The notes beneath the pieces are model-generated. The model saw only the letters and a program-made list of their open reading frames with translations, searched no databases and had not been told where the DNA came from. Source: Burkholderiaceae bacterium (GTDB lineage Bacteria > Pseudomonadota > Gammaproteobacteria > Burkholderiales > Burkholderiaceae_C). Taken from it: DNA of 64,000 nt. Positions 13,224 through 22,261 of this stretch are shown in pieces (position 1 is the stretch's first letter; every line of letters begins with the position of its first letter). The translations under genes were made by a program, and so were the position numbers. The stretch is from the NCBI GenBank assembly GCA_024235895.1, contig JACKLM010000002.1:868001-932000 (forward strand), read 5' to 3'.

Positions 13224-16184
13224 GTGAACGCGGCCACGACGGCCGCGCCCGCGGCCGAAGGCGCCCCCGGCGCCGAGGTCGAGTTCACGCTCGATGGCCG
13301 GCGCGTCACCGCGCGCGCCGGCGAATCGATCCTGCAGGTCGCGCGCCGCGCCGGCATCGAGATCCCGCACCTGTGCTGGGCCGAGGGGCTGCCGGCGGCG
13401 GGCAACTGCCGCGCCTGCGTCGTCGAGGTCGAGGTCGACGGCCGGACCGAACGCACACTGGCGGCATCGTGCTGCCGCGCGCCGACGCCGGGCATGGTGG
13501 TGGCCAGCGCGAGCGACCGCGCGCGGCGCTCGCAGCGCATGGTGCTGGAGCTGCTGCAGTCGGACCTGCCGCCCGAGGCGCGGCCGACGCGGCGCGACGA
13601 GGTCGCGCAATGGGCCGGGTGGCTGGGCGTGGCGCGGCCGCGATTCGCGCCGCGCGCGCAACCGGCGCCCGACCGCTCGCACCCGGCGATCGCGGTCCGG
13701 CTCGACGCCTGCATCCAGTGCACGCGCTGCCTGCGCGCCTGCCGCGACCTGCAGGTCAACGACGTCATCGGCCTGGCGTGGCGCGGCGAGCACGCGCGAA
13801 TCGTCTTCGACCAGGACGACCCGATGGGGGCGTCGAGCTGCGTCGGCTGCGGCGAATGCGTGCAGGCCTGCCCGACCGGCGCGCTGGCGCCGGCCAGCTT
13901 GGCCGCTGCGATGGCGGCCCCGGCCGAGACGGCCGTGCAGGGTGACGTGCAGGCTGAAGCGCAGCAGGCCCCGCCCGCAGCGCAGGCGGCGCGGCCGGCG
14001 CCGGAGCGCTCGGTCGACACCGTCTGCCCGTATTGCGGCGTCGGCTGCGCGCTGACGCTGCATGTGCGCGACGACCGCGTCCTCTACGTCGAGGGCCGCG
14101 ACGGCCCGGCCAACCGCGGCCGGCTGTGCGTCAAGGGGCGCTATGGATTCGACTATGCGCGGCATCCGCAGCGGCTGACCGTGCCGCTGGTGCGGCGCGA
14201 CGATGCGCCCAAGGACCCGGCGCTGGCGGCCGACCCGGCGGCAGCGCGCGCCGCGTTCCGCGAGGCGAGCTGGGACGAGGCGCTGGCGCGCGCCGGCGGC
14301 GCGTTGCGGCGGCTGCGCGACGCGCACGGGCCGCAGGCGCTCGCGGGCTTCGGGTCCGCCAAGGGCAGCAACGAGGAGGCCTACCTGTTCCAGAAGCTGG
14401 TGCGGCTCGGGTTCGGCAGCCACAACGTCGACCACTGCACGCGGCTGTGCCACGCGTCGAGCGTGGCGGCGCTGCTGGAGGGGATCGGCTCGGGCGCGGT
14501 CAGCAACCCGGTGCGCGATGTCGAGCATGCCGAGCTCATCGTCGTCATCGGCGCCAATCCGGTTGTCAACCACCCGGTGGCGGCGACCTGGATCAAGAAC
14601 GCGGTGCGGCGCGGCACGCGGCTGGTGCTGATCGACCCGCGCACCAGCGCGCTGGCGCGCCACGCGACGCACCATCTGGCGTTCCGCCCCGGCAGCGATG
14701 TCGCGCTGCTCAACGCGATGCTGCACGTGATCGTCGCCGAGGGGCTGGCCGACGCGCGATTCGTCGCCGACCGCACGAGCGGCTACGACGCGCTGGCGGC
14801 CAAGGTGGCGGCCTATTCGCCCGAGGCGATGGCGCCCGTCACCGGCATCGCGGCGGACACCGTGCGCGAGGTCGCGCGGCTGTATGCGCGCAGCGGGGCG
14901 TCGATGATCCTGTGGGGCATGGGCGTGTCGCAGCATGTGCACGGCACCGACAACGCGCGCTGCCTGATCGCGCTGGCGCTGGCCAGCGGGCAGATCGGCC
15001 GCCCCGGCACCGGGCTGCACCCGCTGCGCGGGCAGAACAACGTCCAGGGCGCGTCCGACGCCGGGCTGATCCCGATGATGTACCCCGACTACCGGCGCGT
15101 CGGCGACGCGCAGGCGCGCGCGCGCTTCGCCGCCGCCTGGGGCGTGCCCGAATCCACGCTGCCGCTGACGCCCGGGCTGACCGTCGTCGAGACGATCGCC
15201 GCGATCGACCGCGGCCAGGTGCGCGGGATGTTGATCATGGGCGAGAACCCGGCCATGTCCGACCCCGACGCCGACCACGCGCGCGCCGCGCTGGCGCGGC
15301 TCGACGCGTTGGTGGTGCAGGATATCTTCCTGACCGAGACCGCGGCGCTGGCCGATGTCGTGCTGCCGGCGAGCGCCTTCCCGGAGAAGACCGGCAGCTT
15401 CACCAATACCGACCGCCTGGTCCAGCTCGGCCGGCGCGCGCTCGCGCTGCCCGGGCAGGCGCGGCAGGACCTGTGGTGCCTGGTCCAGATCGCGCGCGCG
15501 TTCGACCTCGACTGGTCGCATTACGGCGCCACGCCGACCGACTGCGACGCGGCGGCGGGGGCCGTCTTCGACGAGATGCGCGCGCTGATGCCGAGCATCG
15601 CCGGCATGAGCTGGGCGCGGCTGCAGCGCGAGGGCGCGATCACCTACCCCTGCGCGAGCGACGACGACCCGGGGCAGGCGATCGTCTTCGGCGACCGCTT
15701 CCCGACCGCCGACGGCCGCGGCCGCTTCGTCCCCGCCGATGTGCTGCCGCCCGACGAGCAGCCCGACGCCGACTACCCGCTGGTGCTGCTGACCGGGCGC
15801 CAGCTGGAGCACTGGCACACCGGCAGCATGACGCGCCGGTCGGCCGCGCTCGATGCGATCGAGCCCGAGCCGGTCGCGCTCGTGCACCCGCTGGAACTGG
15901 CGCGCCACGGCGTCGAGCCGGGCGCGGTCGTCACGCTGCGGTCGCGCCGCGGCGAGGTGAGCCTGTACGCGCGCGCCGACGAGGGCACGCCCGAGGGCGC
16001 GGTCTTCGTCGCCTTCTGCTGGGCCGAGGCGGCGATCAACCGGCTGACGAATCCGGCGCTGGACCCGGTGGCGCGGATCCCGGAGCTGAAGTACTGCGCG
16101 GTGCGGATGCAGGCCGGCCGGCCCACGCAAACCGCAGCTGGTTTCGAGGAACGGATTTCGCGACCGAGGAATCCGCGACCGTAG
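13224..16184 (+). CDS. fdsA: Formate dehydrogenase alpha subunit (Mo/W-bis-MGD, cysteine type)
   Basis: A 986-residue catalytic subunit oxidising formate to CO2. Order of domains: a NuoG-like 2Fe-2S ferredoxin (Cys 51, 62, 65 and 83/84), two 4Fe-4S clusters (Cys 163, 166, 169, 173 and 206, 209, 212, 216), then the molybdopterin domain with its own cluster (Cys 268, 271, 275, 302). The catalytic residue is Cys409 followed by His410 in H-C-T-R-L-C-H-A-S-S, so no selenocysteine. The GTG at 13224 with GGAGGG upstream is preferred; the frame is open further upstream but overlaps the diaphorase gene. A molydopterin-binding C-terminal domain ends the protein. No fdsC/fdhD or fdsD follows, unlike typical fds operons. 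Confidence 0.93.
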   Translation: MNAATTAAPAAEGAPGAEVEFTLDGRRVTARAGESILQVARRAGIEIPHLCWAEGLPAAGNCRACVVEVEVDGRTERTLAASCCRAPTPGMVVASASDRARRSQRMVLELLQSDLPPEARPTRRDEVAQWAGWLGVARPRFAPRAQPAPDRSHPAIAVRLDACIQCTRCLRACRDLQVNDVIGLAWRGEHARIVFDQDDPMGASSCVGCGECVQACPTGALAPASLAAAMAAPAETAVQGDVQAEAQQAPPAAQAARPAPERSVDTVCPYCGVGCALTLHVRDDRVLYVEGRDGPANRGRLCVKGRYGFDYARHPQRLTVPLVRRDDAPKDPALAADPAAARAAFREASWDEALARAGGALRRLRDAHGPQALAGFGSAKGSNEEAYLFQKLVRLGFGSHNVDHCTRLCHASSVAALLEGIGSGAVSNPVRDVEHAELIVVIGANPVVNHPVAATWIKNAVRRGTRLVLIDPRTSALARHATHHLAFRPGSDVALLNAMLHVIVAEGLADARFVADRTSGYDALAAKVAAYSPEAMAPVTGIAADTVREVARLYARSGASMILWGMGVSQHVHGTDNARCLIALALASGQIGRPGTGLHPLRGQNNVQGASDAGLIPMMYPDYRRVGDAQARARFAAAWGVPESTLPLTPGLTVVETIAAIDRGQVRGMLIMGENPAMSDPDADHARAALARLDALVVQDIFLTETAALADVVLPASAFPEKTGSFTNTDRLVQLGRRALALPGQARQDLWCLVQIARAFDLDWSHYGATPTDCDAAAGAVFDEMRALMPSIAGMSWARLQREGAITYPCASDDDPGQAIVFGDRFPTADGRGRFVPADVLPPDEQPDADYPLVLLTGRQLEHWHTGSMTRRSAALDAIEPEPVALVHPLELARHGVEPGAVVTLRSRRGEVSLYARADEGTPEGAVFVAFCWAEAAINRLTNPALDPVARIPELKYCAVRMQAGRPTQTAAGFEERISRPRNPRP

Positions 16185-16498
16185 ACGCACAGCCAGGCGC
16201 GCCCGGGATTCGCTCCGGACTAACCCTCGATTGCCGGCCCCGAGGCCGGACCACGCGCATCGACGCCGGTGAGTCCTTGACCCAGCGCAAACAGGCTGGG
16301 TCGAGCGGCGCCCAATATAAGCAGATGTCGATATTCGACCGCTAAGCCCGCCGGCACGGCGGCACGCGGTCAGGCTCTCGGGAGTCTTCGGTTGTCAGCG
16401 ATTCGAAAATCACGCGCAACGGCCTCGGCCGCAGCGTCCGCACCGTCTTCGAACCCGTCGTCGGTCGAGGCGGGGCTGCGGGTGCCGGCCTGAAGCCC
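16185..16498 (+). promoter_or_regulatory. Intergenic region before the cytochrome/sulfide dehydrogenase genes
   Basis: No gene seen. A stem GACCCAGC/GCTGGGTC with a 7-base loop (16279-16301) could end the formate dehydrogenase transcript. An AT-rich patch around CCAATATAAG (16311-16321) is followed by the short dyad GTCGA-TAT-TCGAC (16327-16339), a possible operator. I could not assign a sigma-70 promoter: the TTGACC at 16277 is 33 bases from TATAAG. Confidence 0.35.
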
Positions 16499-17140
16499 AT
16501 GCGCAAGCTGCTCGACGCGCTGCGCAGCGCCCCCAAGCCCGGTCGCACGCTGGGCCGCCTGCTCGGCCTGGGCGCGCTGGGTGCCGTGCTCGCCGGGGTC
16601 GCGCTGTATGCGGTCGCCTACTACCCGCTGATGGAGGCGACCAACACGACCGAGTTCTGCATCTCCTGCCACACGATGCACGACAACGTGTACCAGGAGT
16701 ACAAGAAGTCGGCGCACTACACCAACGCCTCGGGCGTGCGTGCCGGCTGCCCCGACTGCCACGTGCCCAAGCAACTCGGCCCCAAGCTGTACGCGAAGGT
16801 GCGCGCGGCCAAGGATGTCTGGCACGAGATGCTGGGCACCATCGACACGCCCGAGAAGTTCGAGGCCCGCCGCTGGCAGATGGCCAGCGCCGTGTGGGGC
16901 ATGATGGAGCGCACCGACTCGTCGACCTGCCGCTCCTGCCACGCCTTCGACTCGATGGCGCTCGACGTCCAGGACCGGATGGCGCGGCGCAAGCACGAGT
17001 CGGCGGCCGAGGAAGGCAAGACCTGCATCGAGTGCCACAAGGGGCTCGTGCACAAGTATCCCGAGGCCCCCACGCCCGCCGCGGCGGGGCTTCGCGGCAG
17101 CGACCCGCCTGCGGTCGTCTCGGGCAGCGCCCCCGGCTGA
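16499..17140 (+). CDS. NapC/NirT-family membrane tetraheme cytochrome c
   Basis: A 213-residue quinol-dehydrogenase-type cytochrome. One membrane anchor lies at about residues 20-43, then four heme motifs: C-I-S-C-H (54-58), C-P-D-C-H (84-88), C-R-S-C-H (144-148) and C-I-E-C-H (176-180). NapC/NirT proteins sit in the inner membrane, take electrons from quinol and pass them to periplasmic partners. The next genes are fccA and fccB, which normally deliver electrons from sulfide to soluble cytochrome c, so this protein may connect that system with the quinone pool. The start gives a normal short cytoplasmic segment, but no good Shine-Dalgarno precedes it; the frame is open upstream without a standard start. 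Confidence 0.88.
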   Translation: MRKLLDALRSAPKPGRTLGRLLGLGALGAVLAGVALYAVAYYPLMEATNTTEFCISCHTMHDNVYQEYKKSAHYTNASGVRAGCPDCHVPKQLGPKLYAKVRAAKDVWHEMLGTIDTPEKFEARRWQMASAVWGMMERTDSSTCRSCHAFDSMALDVQDRMARRKHESAAEEGKTCIECHKGLVHKYPEAPTPAAAGLRGSDPPAVVSGSAPG

Positions 17141-17190
17141 GCCGGGCGGCCCGTCCCTCGTTCCTTCCCCTCACCACTGTAGGAGACACG

Positions 17191-17835
17191 ATGAAGCGCA
17201 AGGCTTTGGGGGTCGCACTGCTGATCGCGGCTGCGACATGGGCGTCCGGCGCCGCGGCCCAGTCGGCGACGGTACAGATGCTGGCCGGCAACTGCGTCGG
17301 CTGCCACGGGGTCGACGGCACGAGCCGCGGGCCCGCGTCGCCGAATATCGCCGGCATGTCGAAGGCCTATTTCGTCGGCGCGATGCTGTCGTACAAGTAC
17401 GGCAAGGACGTCGAGAAGATCGGGGCGGCGGCGAAGAAGCTCGGGCTCGACCCGGACGATATCGAGGGCCATGAGCGGCTGGCCACCGTGATGGACCGCA
17501 TCGCCAAGGGCTACAGCGACGAGGACATCGGCATGCTGGCCGACTACTTCGGCGCCAAGCCCGCGGTCGCGGCCGCGCAGGGCTTCGACGCCGCGCTCGC
17601 GGCGCGCGGCAAGGCGGTGCACGACAAGGCCTGCGAGAAGTGCCACGAGGACGGCGGCCGCAAGGGCGACGGCTCGGGCGAGCTGGCCGGGCAGTGGATG
17701 CCCTACCTGAACCACGCGCTCATGGACTTCAACGCCGGCCATCGCGGCATGCCCAAGAAGATGCGCGCCAACATGAAGGACCTGACGGATCAGGACTTCC
17801 AGGCCCTCGTGCACTACTACGCCAGCCAGAAGTGA
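17191..17835 (+). CDS. fccA: Flavocytochrome c sulfide dehydrogenase, diheme cytochrome subunit
   Basis: A 214-residue secreted diheme cytochrome. The signal peptide is residues 1-23 ([16 protein letters not shown]...A-A-A-Q). Heme motifs are C-V-G-C-H (35-39) and C-E-K-C-H (148-152), one per cytochrome c4-like half, with distal methionines plausible in M-S-K and M-P-K-K-M. It accepts electrons from the flavoprotein subunit in the periplasm. AGGAG stands seven bases before the ATG. It lies 50 bases after the NapC-like gene and 11 before fccB, so the three probably form one transcript. Confidence 0.9.
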   Translation: MKRKALGVALLIAAATWASGAAAQSATVQMLAGNCVGCHGVDGTSRGPASPNIAGMSKAYFVGAMLSYKYGKDVEKIGAAAKKLGLDPDDIEGHERLATVMDRIAKGYSDEDIGMLADYFGAKPAVAAAQGFDAALAARGKAVHDKACEKCHEDGGRKGDGSGELAGQWMPYLNHALMDFNAGHRGMPKKMRANMKDLTDQDFQALVHYYASQK

Positions 17836-17846
17836 GGAGACACGAA

Positions 17847-19148
17847 ATGACGAACACCGCACGCAGGGAGTTCATGCTCGGCGCCGGCGCTGCCGGCCTC
17901 GCGCTGGCGGCACCGGGCTTCGCGATCGCGCAGGGCAAGAAGAAGGTCGTCGTCGTCGGCGGCGGCATCGGCGGCTGCACCGCGGCCAGCTACCTCCGTA
18001 TGTTCGACCCGTCGATCGAGGTCACGCTGATCGAGCCGAACAAGACCTACCACACCTGCTTCATGAGCAACGAGGTGATCGCCGGCGAGCGCAAGATGGA
18101 GTCGATCGCCTTCGGCTACGACGGCGTGCGCAAGCGCGGCGTCAACGTCGTGCACGACACCGTCACCGCGATCGACGCCGCAGCGCGCACGGTCAAGACC
18201 GCCGGCGGCGGCAGCCACGGCTACGACCGGCTCGTCGTCGCGCCCGGCATCGACTTCAAGTGGGACGCGATCGAGGGCTACGACGCCAAGGTCGCCGAGA
18301 CGATCCCGCACGCTTGGAAGGCCGGCCCGCAGACGACGCTGCTGCGCCAGCAGCTCGAGGCGATGCGCGACGGCGGCACCGTCGTGCTGTGCCCGCCGTC
18401 GGGCGCCTTCCGCTGCCCGCCCGGCCCCTACGAGCGCGCCAGCCTGATCACGCATTACCTCAAGCAGCACAAGCCCAAGTCCAAGGTGATCATCGTCGAC
18501 GCCAGCACCGCGTTCTCCAAACAGGGCCTGTTCATCGGCGGCTGGAAGGCGCTGTACGGCTACGGCACGCCCAACGCGATGATCGAGTGGATCAGCGGCG
18601 AGAAGACCGACCGCGGCATCGTCAAGGTCGACGCCGCGGCGCGGTCGGTGACGACGCGCTTCGGCGATACGTTCAAGGCCGACGTGCTGAACGTGATCCC
18701 GCCGCAGAAGGCCGGCAAGATCGCCTTCGACGCCGGGCTGACCGGCAGCGGCGACTGGTGCCCGGTCGACCGGCTGACCTTCGAGTCGACGATCCACAAG
18801 GGCATCCACGTGATCGGCGACGCCTCGGTCGCGTCGGCGATGCCGAAGTCGGGCTATTCCGCCAACTCGCAGGCCAAGGTCACCGCGGCGGCGATCGTCG
18901 CCTTGCTGAACGGCAAGCAGCCCGGCGTGCCGTCCTACGTCAACACCTGCTACAGCGTGGTCGGCAAGGACTACGGCATCTCGGTGGCCAACGTCTACGC
19001 GCTGGGCACCGACGACAAGGGCGCGCAGGTGATCAAGGCGGTCTCGGGCGGCGTCAGCCCGGCCGAGGCCTCGGCCGAATTCCGCCGGCGCGAGGTCGAG
19101 TACGCGCACAGCTGGTTCCACAACATCACGCACGACATCTTCGGCTGA
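17847..19148 (+). CDS. fccB: Flavocytochrome c sulfide dehydrogenase, FAD subunit
   Basis: A 433-residue flavoprotein oxidising sulfide to sulfur in the periplasm. A Tat-like leader [16 protein letters not shown] precedes [14 protein letters not shown], the FAD Rossmann loop. Cys71 in [10 protein letters not shown] corresponds to the cysteine that covalently binds FAD in Allochromatium FccB. Redox-active cysteines appear in [13 protein letters not shown] and G-D-W-C-P-V-D. Export folded via Tat fits a cofactor loaded in the cytoplasm. GAGGAGA precedes the ATG. A strong rho-independent terminator follows. Confidence 0.93.
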   Translation: MTNTARREFMLGAGAAGLALAAPGFAIAQGKKKVVVVGGGIGGCTAASYLRMFDPSIEVTLIEPNKTYHTCFMSNEVIAGERKMESIAFGYDGVRKRGVNVVHDTVTAIDAAARTVKTAGGGSHGYDRLVVAPGIDFKWDAIEGYDAKVAETIPHAWKAGPQTTLLRQQLEAMRDGGTVVLCPPSGAFRCPPGPYERASLITHYLKQHKPKSKVIIVDASTAFSKQGLFIGGWKALYGYGTPNAMIEWISGEKTDRGIVKVDAAARSVTTRFGDTFKADVLNVIPPQKAGKIAFDAGLTGSGDWCPVDRLTFESTIHKGIHVIGDASVASAMPKSGYSANSQAKVTAAAIVALLNGKQPGVPSYVNTCYSVVGKDYGISVANVYALGTDDKGAQVIKAVSGGVSPAEASAEFRRREVEYAHSWFHNITHDIFG

Positions 19149-19183
19149 TCGAAGCCGAACCCCGGTCGCCGGGGCCCCTGCAC

Positions 19184-19219
19184 GCCCGCCGACGCGCAAG
19201 CGCGGCGGGCGCGCTTTTT
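19184..19219 (+). terminator. Rho-independent terminator after fccB
   Basis: Nine-base arms CGCCCGCCG and CGGCGGGCG, an inner CGC/GCG stem, then GCGCTTTTT. It ends the napC-like/fccAB transcript. A second hairpin CCCCGG-TCG-CCGGGG (19161-19175) could serve nirD from the other strand. Confidence 0.8.
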
Positions 19220-19222
19220 CGC

Positions 19223-19537
19223 TCAGCCGGCGCGCAGCCAGACCTCGCCGCGGTCGATGCGAACCCGGTGCCGGCGCGTGCAGCCTGTGTCGGGCGCGAC
19301 CGCCTCGCCGGTATCGAGCCGGATCGTCGTGCCGTGCAGCGGGCAGGCGACGCGGCGGTCGAAGACCATGCCCTGCGACAGCGGGCCGCCGCGGTGCGGG
19401 CAGCGGTCGTCGAGCGCGAACACCTCGTCGGTCGCGGTGCGGAAGACCGCGATCGCGCCAGCCTCGCCGTGCACCACGCGCGCGCCCAGGCGCGGGATCT
19501 CGTCAAGCGGGCAGACCCGCGTCCAGTCTTCGCTCAT
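19223..19537 (-). CDS. nirD: Nitrite reductase small subunit NirD (Rieske type)
   Basis: A 104-residue Rieske-fold protein. C-P-H-R-G-G-P-L and C-P-L-H-G-T-T-I-R-L carry the C-x-H and C-x2-H ligands of a 2Fe-2S centre. It is the small partner of cytoplasmic NADH-nitrite reductase, which reduces nitrite to ammonium. GGAG lies close to the ATG at 19537. Its first 35 bases overlap the 3' end of nirB in a different frame, implying coupled translation. Confidence 0.92.
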   Translation of the reverse strand: MSEDWTRVCPLDEIPRLGARVVHGEAGAIAVFRTATDEVFALDDRCPHRGGPLSQGMVFDRRVACPLHGTTIRLDTGEAVAPDTGCTRRHRVRIDRGEVWLRAG

Positions 19538-22034
19538 CGGGGGCTCCTTCGGGGTCGCGCGGGCGGCGCGGGTGCAGCACGATCGGCGCGTAGTCGCCCG
19601 CATTCGGCGCCGCGGCGAGCGTCTCGGGCAGGCGTTGCAGCCAGGGGTCGACCTCGACCGCCAGCGCGTCGCGCAGCCGCGCCGCGAGCGCGCGCCGCTG
19701 GTCGGCGTCGTCGAGCAGCGGCTTGACCGACGCCAGCCCGACGCGCGCCAGCCAGTGCGCGGTGCGCTCCAGGTAGCGCGCCTGCTCGCGGTACAGCTGC
19801 AGGAACGCGGCGACATGCTCGGTGGCCTCCTCGGCCGAGCCGACCTTGACCAGAAACTGCGCGACCTCGGTCTTGATGCCACCGTTGCCGCCGACATAGA
19901 TCTCCCAGCCCGAGTCGACGCCGACGATGCCGACGTCCTTGATCCCGGCCTCGGCGCAGTTGCGCGGGCAGCCCGAGACCGCGAGCTTGACCTTGTGCGG
20001 CGCCGCCATGCGGTCCAGCGCGTTCTCCAGCGCGACGCCGAGCGCGGTCGAATCCTGCACCCCGAAGCGGCACCATTCGGATCCGACGCAGGTCTTGACC
20101 GTGCGCAGCGCCTTGCCGTAGGCGAAGCCCGACCCCATGCCGAGATCGGCCCACACGCGCGGCAGGTCCTCGCCGCGCACGCCGAGCAGGTCGATGCGCT
20201 GCCCGCCGGTGATCTTGACCGCCGGCACGGCGTACTGCTCGGCCACCTCGGCGATGCGGCGCAGCTGCGCCGGGCTGGTCACGCCGCCGGCGATCCGCGG
20301 CACGACCGAGAACGTGCCGTCCTTCTGGATATTGGCGTGCATGCGCTCGTTGACATGGCGCGACCGCGGGTCGTCGCGCGACTCAAGCGGCCAGGCGCAG
20401 CGGACGTAGTAGTTGAGTGCCGGCCGGCAGGTCGGGCAGCCGTCGGCGCTGCGCCATTCGCAGAACCGCATCACCGCGCCGACCGAGACCAGCTCGTTGT
20501 CGCGGATCGCGCGCCGGACCTCCTCGTGCGTGTAGTCGGTGCAGCCGCACAGCGGCTTCGTCGCCGGGTCCTGCGGCGCGTAGGCGCCGCCGACGACCGA
20601 GGCGAGGATCTGCTCGACCAGCCCACTGCACGACCCGCACGATGCCGACGCCTTGGTGTGGCGGCGCACGTCCTCGAGCGTGAACAGGCCCTGCTCCTTG
20701 ATCGCGCGCACGATCGTGCCCTTGGTCACGCCGTTGCAGCCGCAGACCTCGAAGCCGTCGGGGATCGCCGCGGCGCAGCGCCGGCCCTGGTGGCCGGCGT
20801 CGGCCGCCGGCGGCTGGCCGCGGCGCAGCGCATCGCGCATGCCGGCCACGCTCTGGCCCTCGCGCAGCAGCTGCAGATACCACGCGCTGTCGGCGGTCTC
20901 GCCGACCATCACCGCGCCGACCAGCTTGTCGTCCTGCAGCACGAGCTTCTTGTAGACCCCGCCGGCGCGGTCGGCGACGACGATCTCGTCGCGCGCCTCG
21001 GTGGCCTCGGCGGCCTCGGCATCGAGGCCGAAGTCGCCGGCGGAGAAGACGTCGATGCCGGTGACCTTGAGCTTGGTCGAGGTCGTCGACCCGCGGTAGC
21101 GCGCGCTGCCGAATTCGCCCAGGTGGTTGGCCGCCACGCGCGCCTGCTCGAACAGCGGCGCCACCAGCCCGTAGGTCGCGCCGCGGTGCTGCACGCACTC
21201 GCCGACGGCGTAGATGCGCGGGTCGTAGGTCTGCATCGTGTCGTCGACGACGATGCCGCGCTCGCAGTGCAGGCCGCCCGCGCGCGCGAGCTCCGTATCG
21301 GGCCGGATGCCGACCGCCATCACGACCAGCTCGGCCGCCAGCTCGGTGCCGTCGTCGAACTGCAGCGCGGCGACGCGGCCGTCGGCACCGGCGCGCAGCG
21401 CCGCGGTGCGGCGGCCGATCTCGAAGCGCAGCCCGCGCGATTCGAGCGAGCGCTGCAGCAGCGCCGCGGCGTCGCGGTCGAGCTGGCGCTCCATCAGCCA
21501 CGGCGCGAGGTGGACGACGCTGACCTCCATGCCGCGCGCGCGCAGCCCATGCGCCGCCTCCAGCCCGAGCAGCCCGCCGCCGACGACCACCGCGCGCCGT
21601 CCGGGTGCGGCGGCGTCGATCATCGCCTGCGTATCGGCGATCGTCCGGTAGGCGAGCACGCCGGGCAGATCGTGCCCCGGCACCGGCAGCAGGATCGGCT
21701 GCGCGCCGGTGGCCAGCAGCAGGCGGTCGTACGGCGCCTCGCTGCCGTCGTCGGCGACGACGCGGCGCCGGCGGCGGTCGATCGCGACGATGCGCCGGCC
21801 GGCGTGCAGCTCGATGCCGTGGCGCGCGTACCAGCCGAGGTCGTTGAGCATGATCGCGTCCAGGGTCGTCTCCCCGGCGAGCACCGGCGAGAGCTGGATG
21901 CGGTTGTAGTTGCCATGCGGCTCGGCGCCGAAGACCGTGATGCGGTACAAGTCGGGCGCGATCGCGAGCAGCTCCTCCAGCGTGCGGCATCCGGCCATGC
22001 CGTTGCCGACGACGACGAGTCGGGGTTGGTCCAT
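19503..22034 (-). CDS. nirB: NADH-dependent nitrite reductase large subunit NirB
   Basis: An 843-residue enzyme. Order: FAD/NAD-binding oxidoreductase (V-V-V-G-N-G-M-A-G-C and V-V-V-G-G-G-L-L-G-L-E-A-A), BFD-like 2Fe-2S domains (V-C-G-C-N-G-V-T-K-G-T, C-G-S-C), ferredoxin-like half-domains, and the siroheme/4Fe-4S site C-V-G-S-E-W-C plus C-P-R-N-C. It reduces nitrite by six electrons in the cytoplasm. M-D-Q-P-R-L at 22034 is preferred over an ATG at 22052: GGGAG fits the former, and the latter would be almost at the predicted transcription start. The sigma-54 promoter and NtrC site upstream indicate an assimilatory, nitrogen-limitation role. No nitrate reductase or transporter gene is adjacent. 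Confidence 0.95.
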   Translation of the reverse strand: MDQPRLVVVGNGMAGCRTLEELLAIAPDLYRITVFGAEPHGNYNRIQLSPVLAGETTLDAIMLNDLGWYARHGIELHAGRRIVAIDRRRRRVVADDGSEAPYDRLLLATGAQPILLPVPGHDLPGVLAYRTIADTQAMIDAAAPGRRAVVVGGGLLGLEAAHGLRARGMEVSVVHLAPWLMERQLDRDAAALLQRSLESRGLRFEIGRRTAALRAGADGRVAALQFDDGTELAAELVVMAVGIRPDTELARAGGLHCERGIVVDDTMQTYDPRIYAVGECVQHRGATYGLVAPLFEQARVAANHLGEFGSARYRGSTTSTKLKVTGIDVFSAGDFGLDAEAAEATEARDEIVVADRAGGVYKKLVLQDDKLVGAVMVGETADSAWYLQLLREGQSVAGMRDALRRGQPPAADAGHQGRRCAAAIPDGFEVCGCNGVTKGTIVRAIKEQGLFTLEDVRRHTKASASCGSCSGLVEQILASVVGGAYAPQDPATKPLCGCTDYTHEEVRRAIRDNELVSVGAVMRFCEWRSADGCPTCRPALNYYVRCAWPLESRDDPRSRHVNERMHANIQKDGTFSVVPRIAGGVTSPAQLRRIAEVAEQYAVPAVKITGGQRIDLLGVRGEDLPRVWADLGMGSGFAYGKALRTVKTCVGSEWCRFGVQDSTALGVALENALDRMAAPHKVKLAVSGCPRNCAEAGIKDVGIVGVDSGWEIYVGGNGGIKTEVAQFLVKVGSAEEATEHVAAFLQLYREQARYLERTAHWLARVGLASVKPLLDDADQRRALAARLRDALAVEVDPWLQRLPETLAAAPNAGDYAPIVLHPRRPRDPEGAPDERRLDAGLPA

Positions 22035-22071
22035 CGCTGCCTGCTCCCTCATGGCCGGTGCCCGCCTGGTT

Positions 22072-22087
22072 TGCAAGCACCGTGCCA
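22072..22087 (-). promoter_or_regulatory. Sigma-54 promoter of nirBD
   Basis: On the minus strand TGGCACGGTGCTTGCA matches the consensus TGGCACG-N4-TTGCA at every specified base, with GG-N10-GC spacing. A start near 22060 leaves about 25 bases to the nirB ATG at 22034. Confidence 0.85.
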
Positions 22088-22140
22088 ACGCCGCGGCGGC
22101 CAACGACAGGCCGACAGGCCCTCGGACAGTGCCTGCCAGC

Positions 22141-22155
22141 GCACCGACGCCGTGC
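22141..22155 (-). promoter_or_regulatory. Probable NtrC binding site upstream of nirB
   Basis: GCACCGACGCCGTGC is a GCAC-N7-GTGC dyad, the NtrC minimal site, centred about 70 bases upstream of the sigma-54 element. A comparable, more perfect dyad precedes the porin-glnK-amtB promoter at 63235-63253. Confidence 0.55.
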
Positions 22156-22261
22156 ACCGCACGCACCCGCCCGGGGTCGCCGAGGGTGCCGGGCGCACCG
22201 CGGCGGCGCATGCCCGGACGCCGCACAATGCAGCTGACCCTGCCCCGCCGGAGCCGGCCCG

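Noticed and set aside
16277..16321. TTGACC and TATAAG as a sigma-70 promoter before the NapC-like gene
   Set aside because: The boxes are 33 bases apart, far from the 16-18 needed, and TTGACC is part of a hairpin arm.
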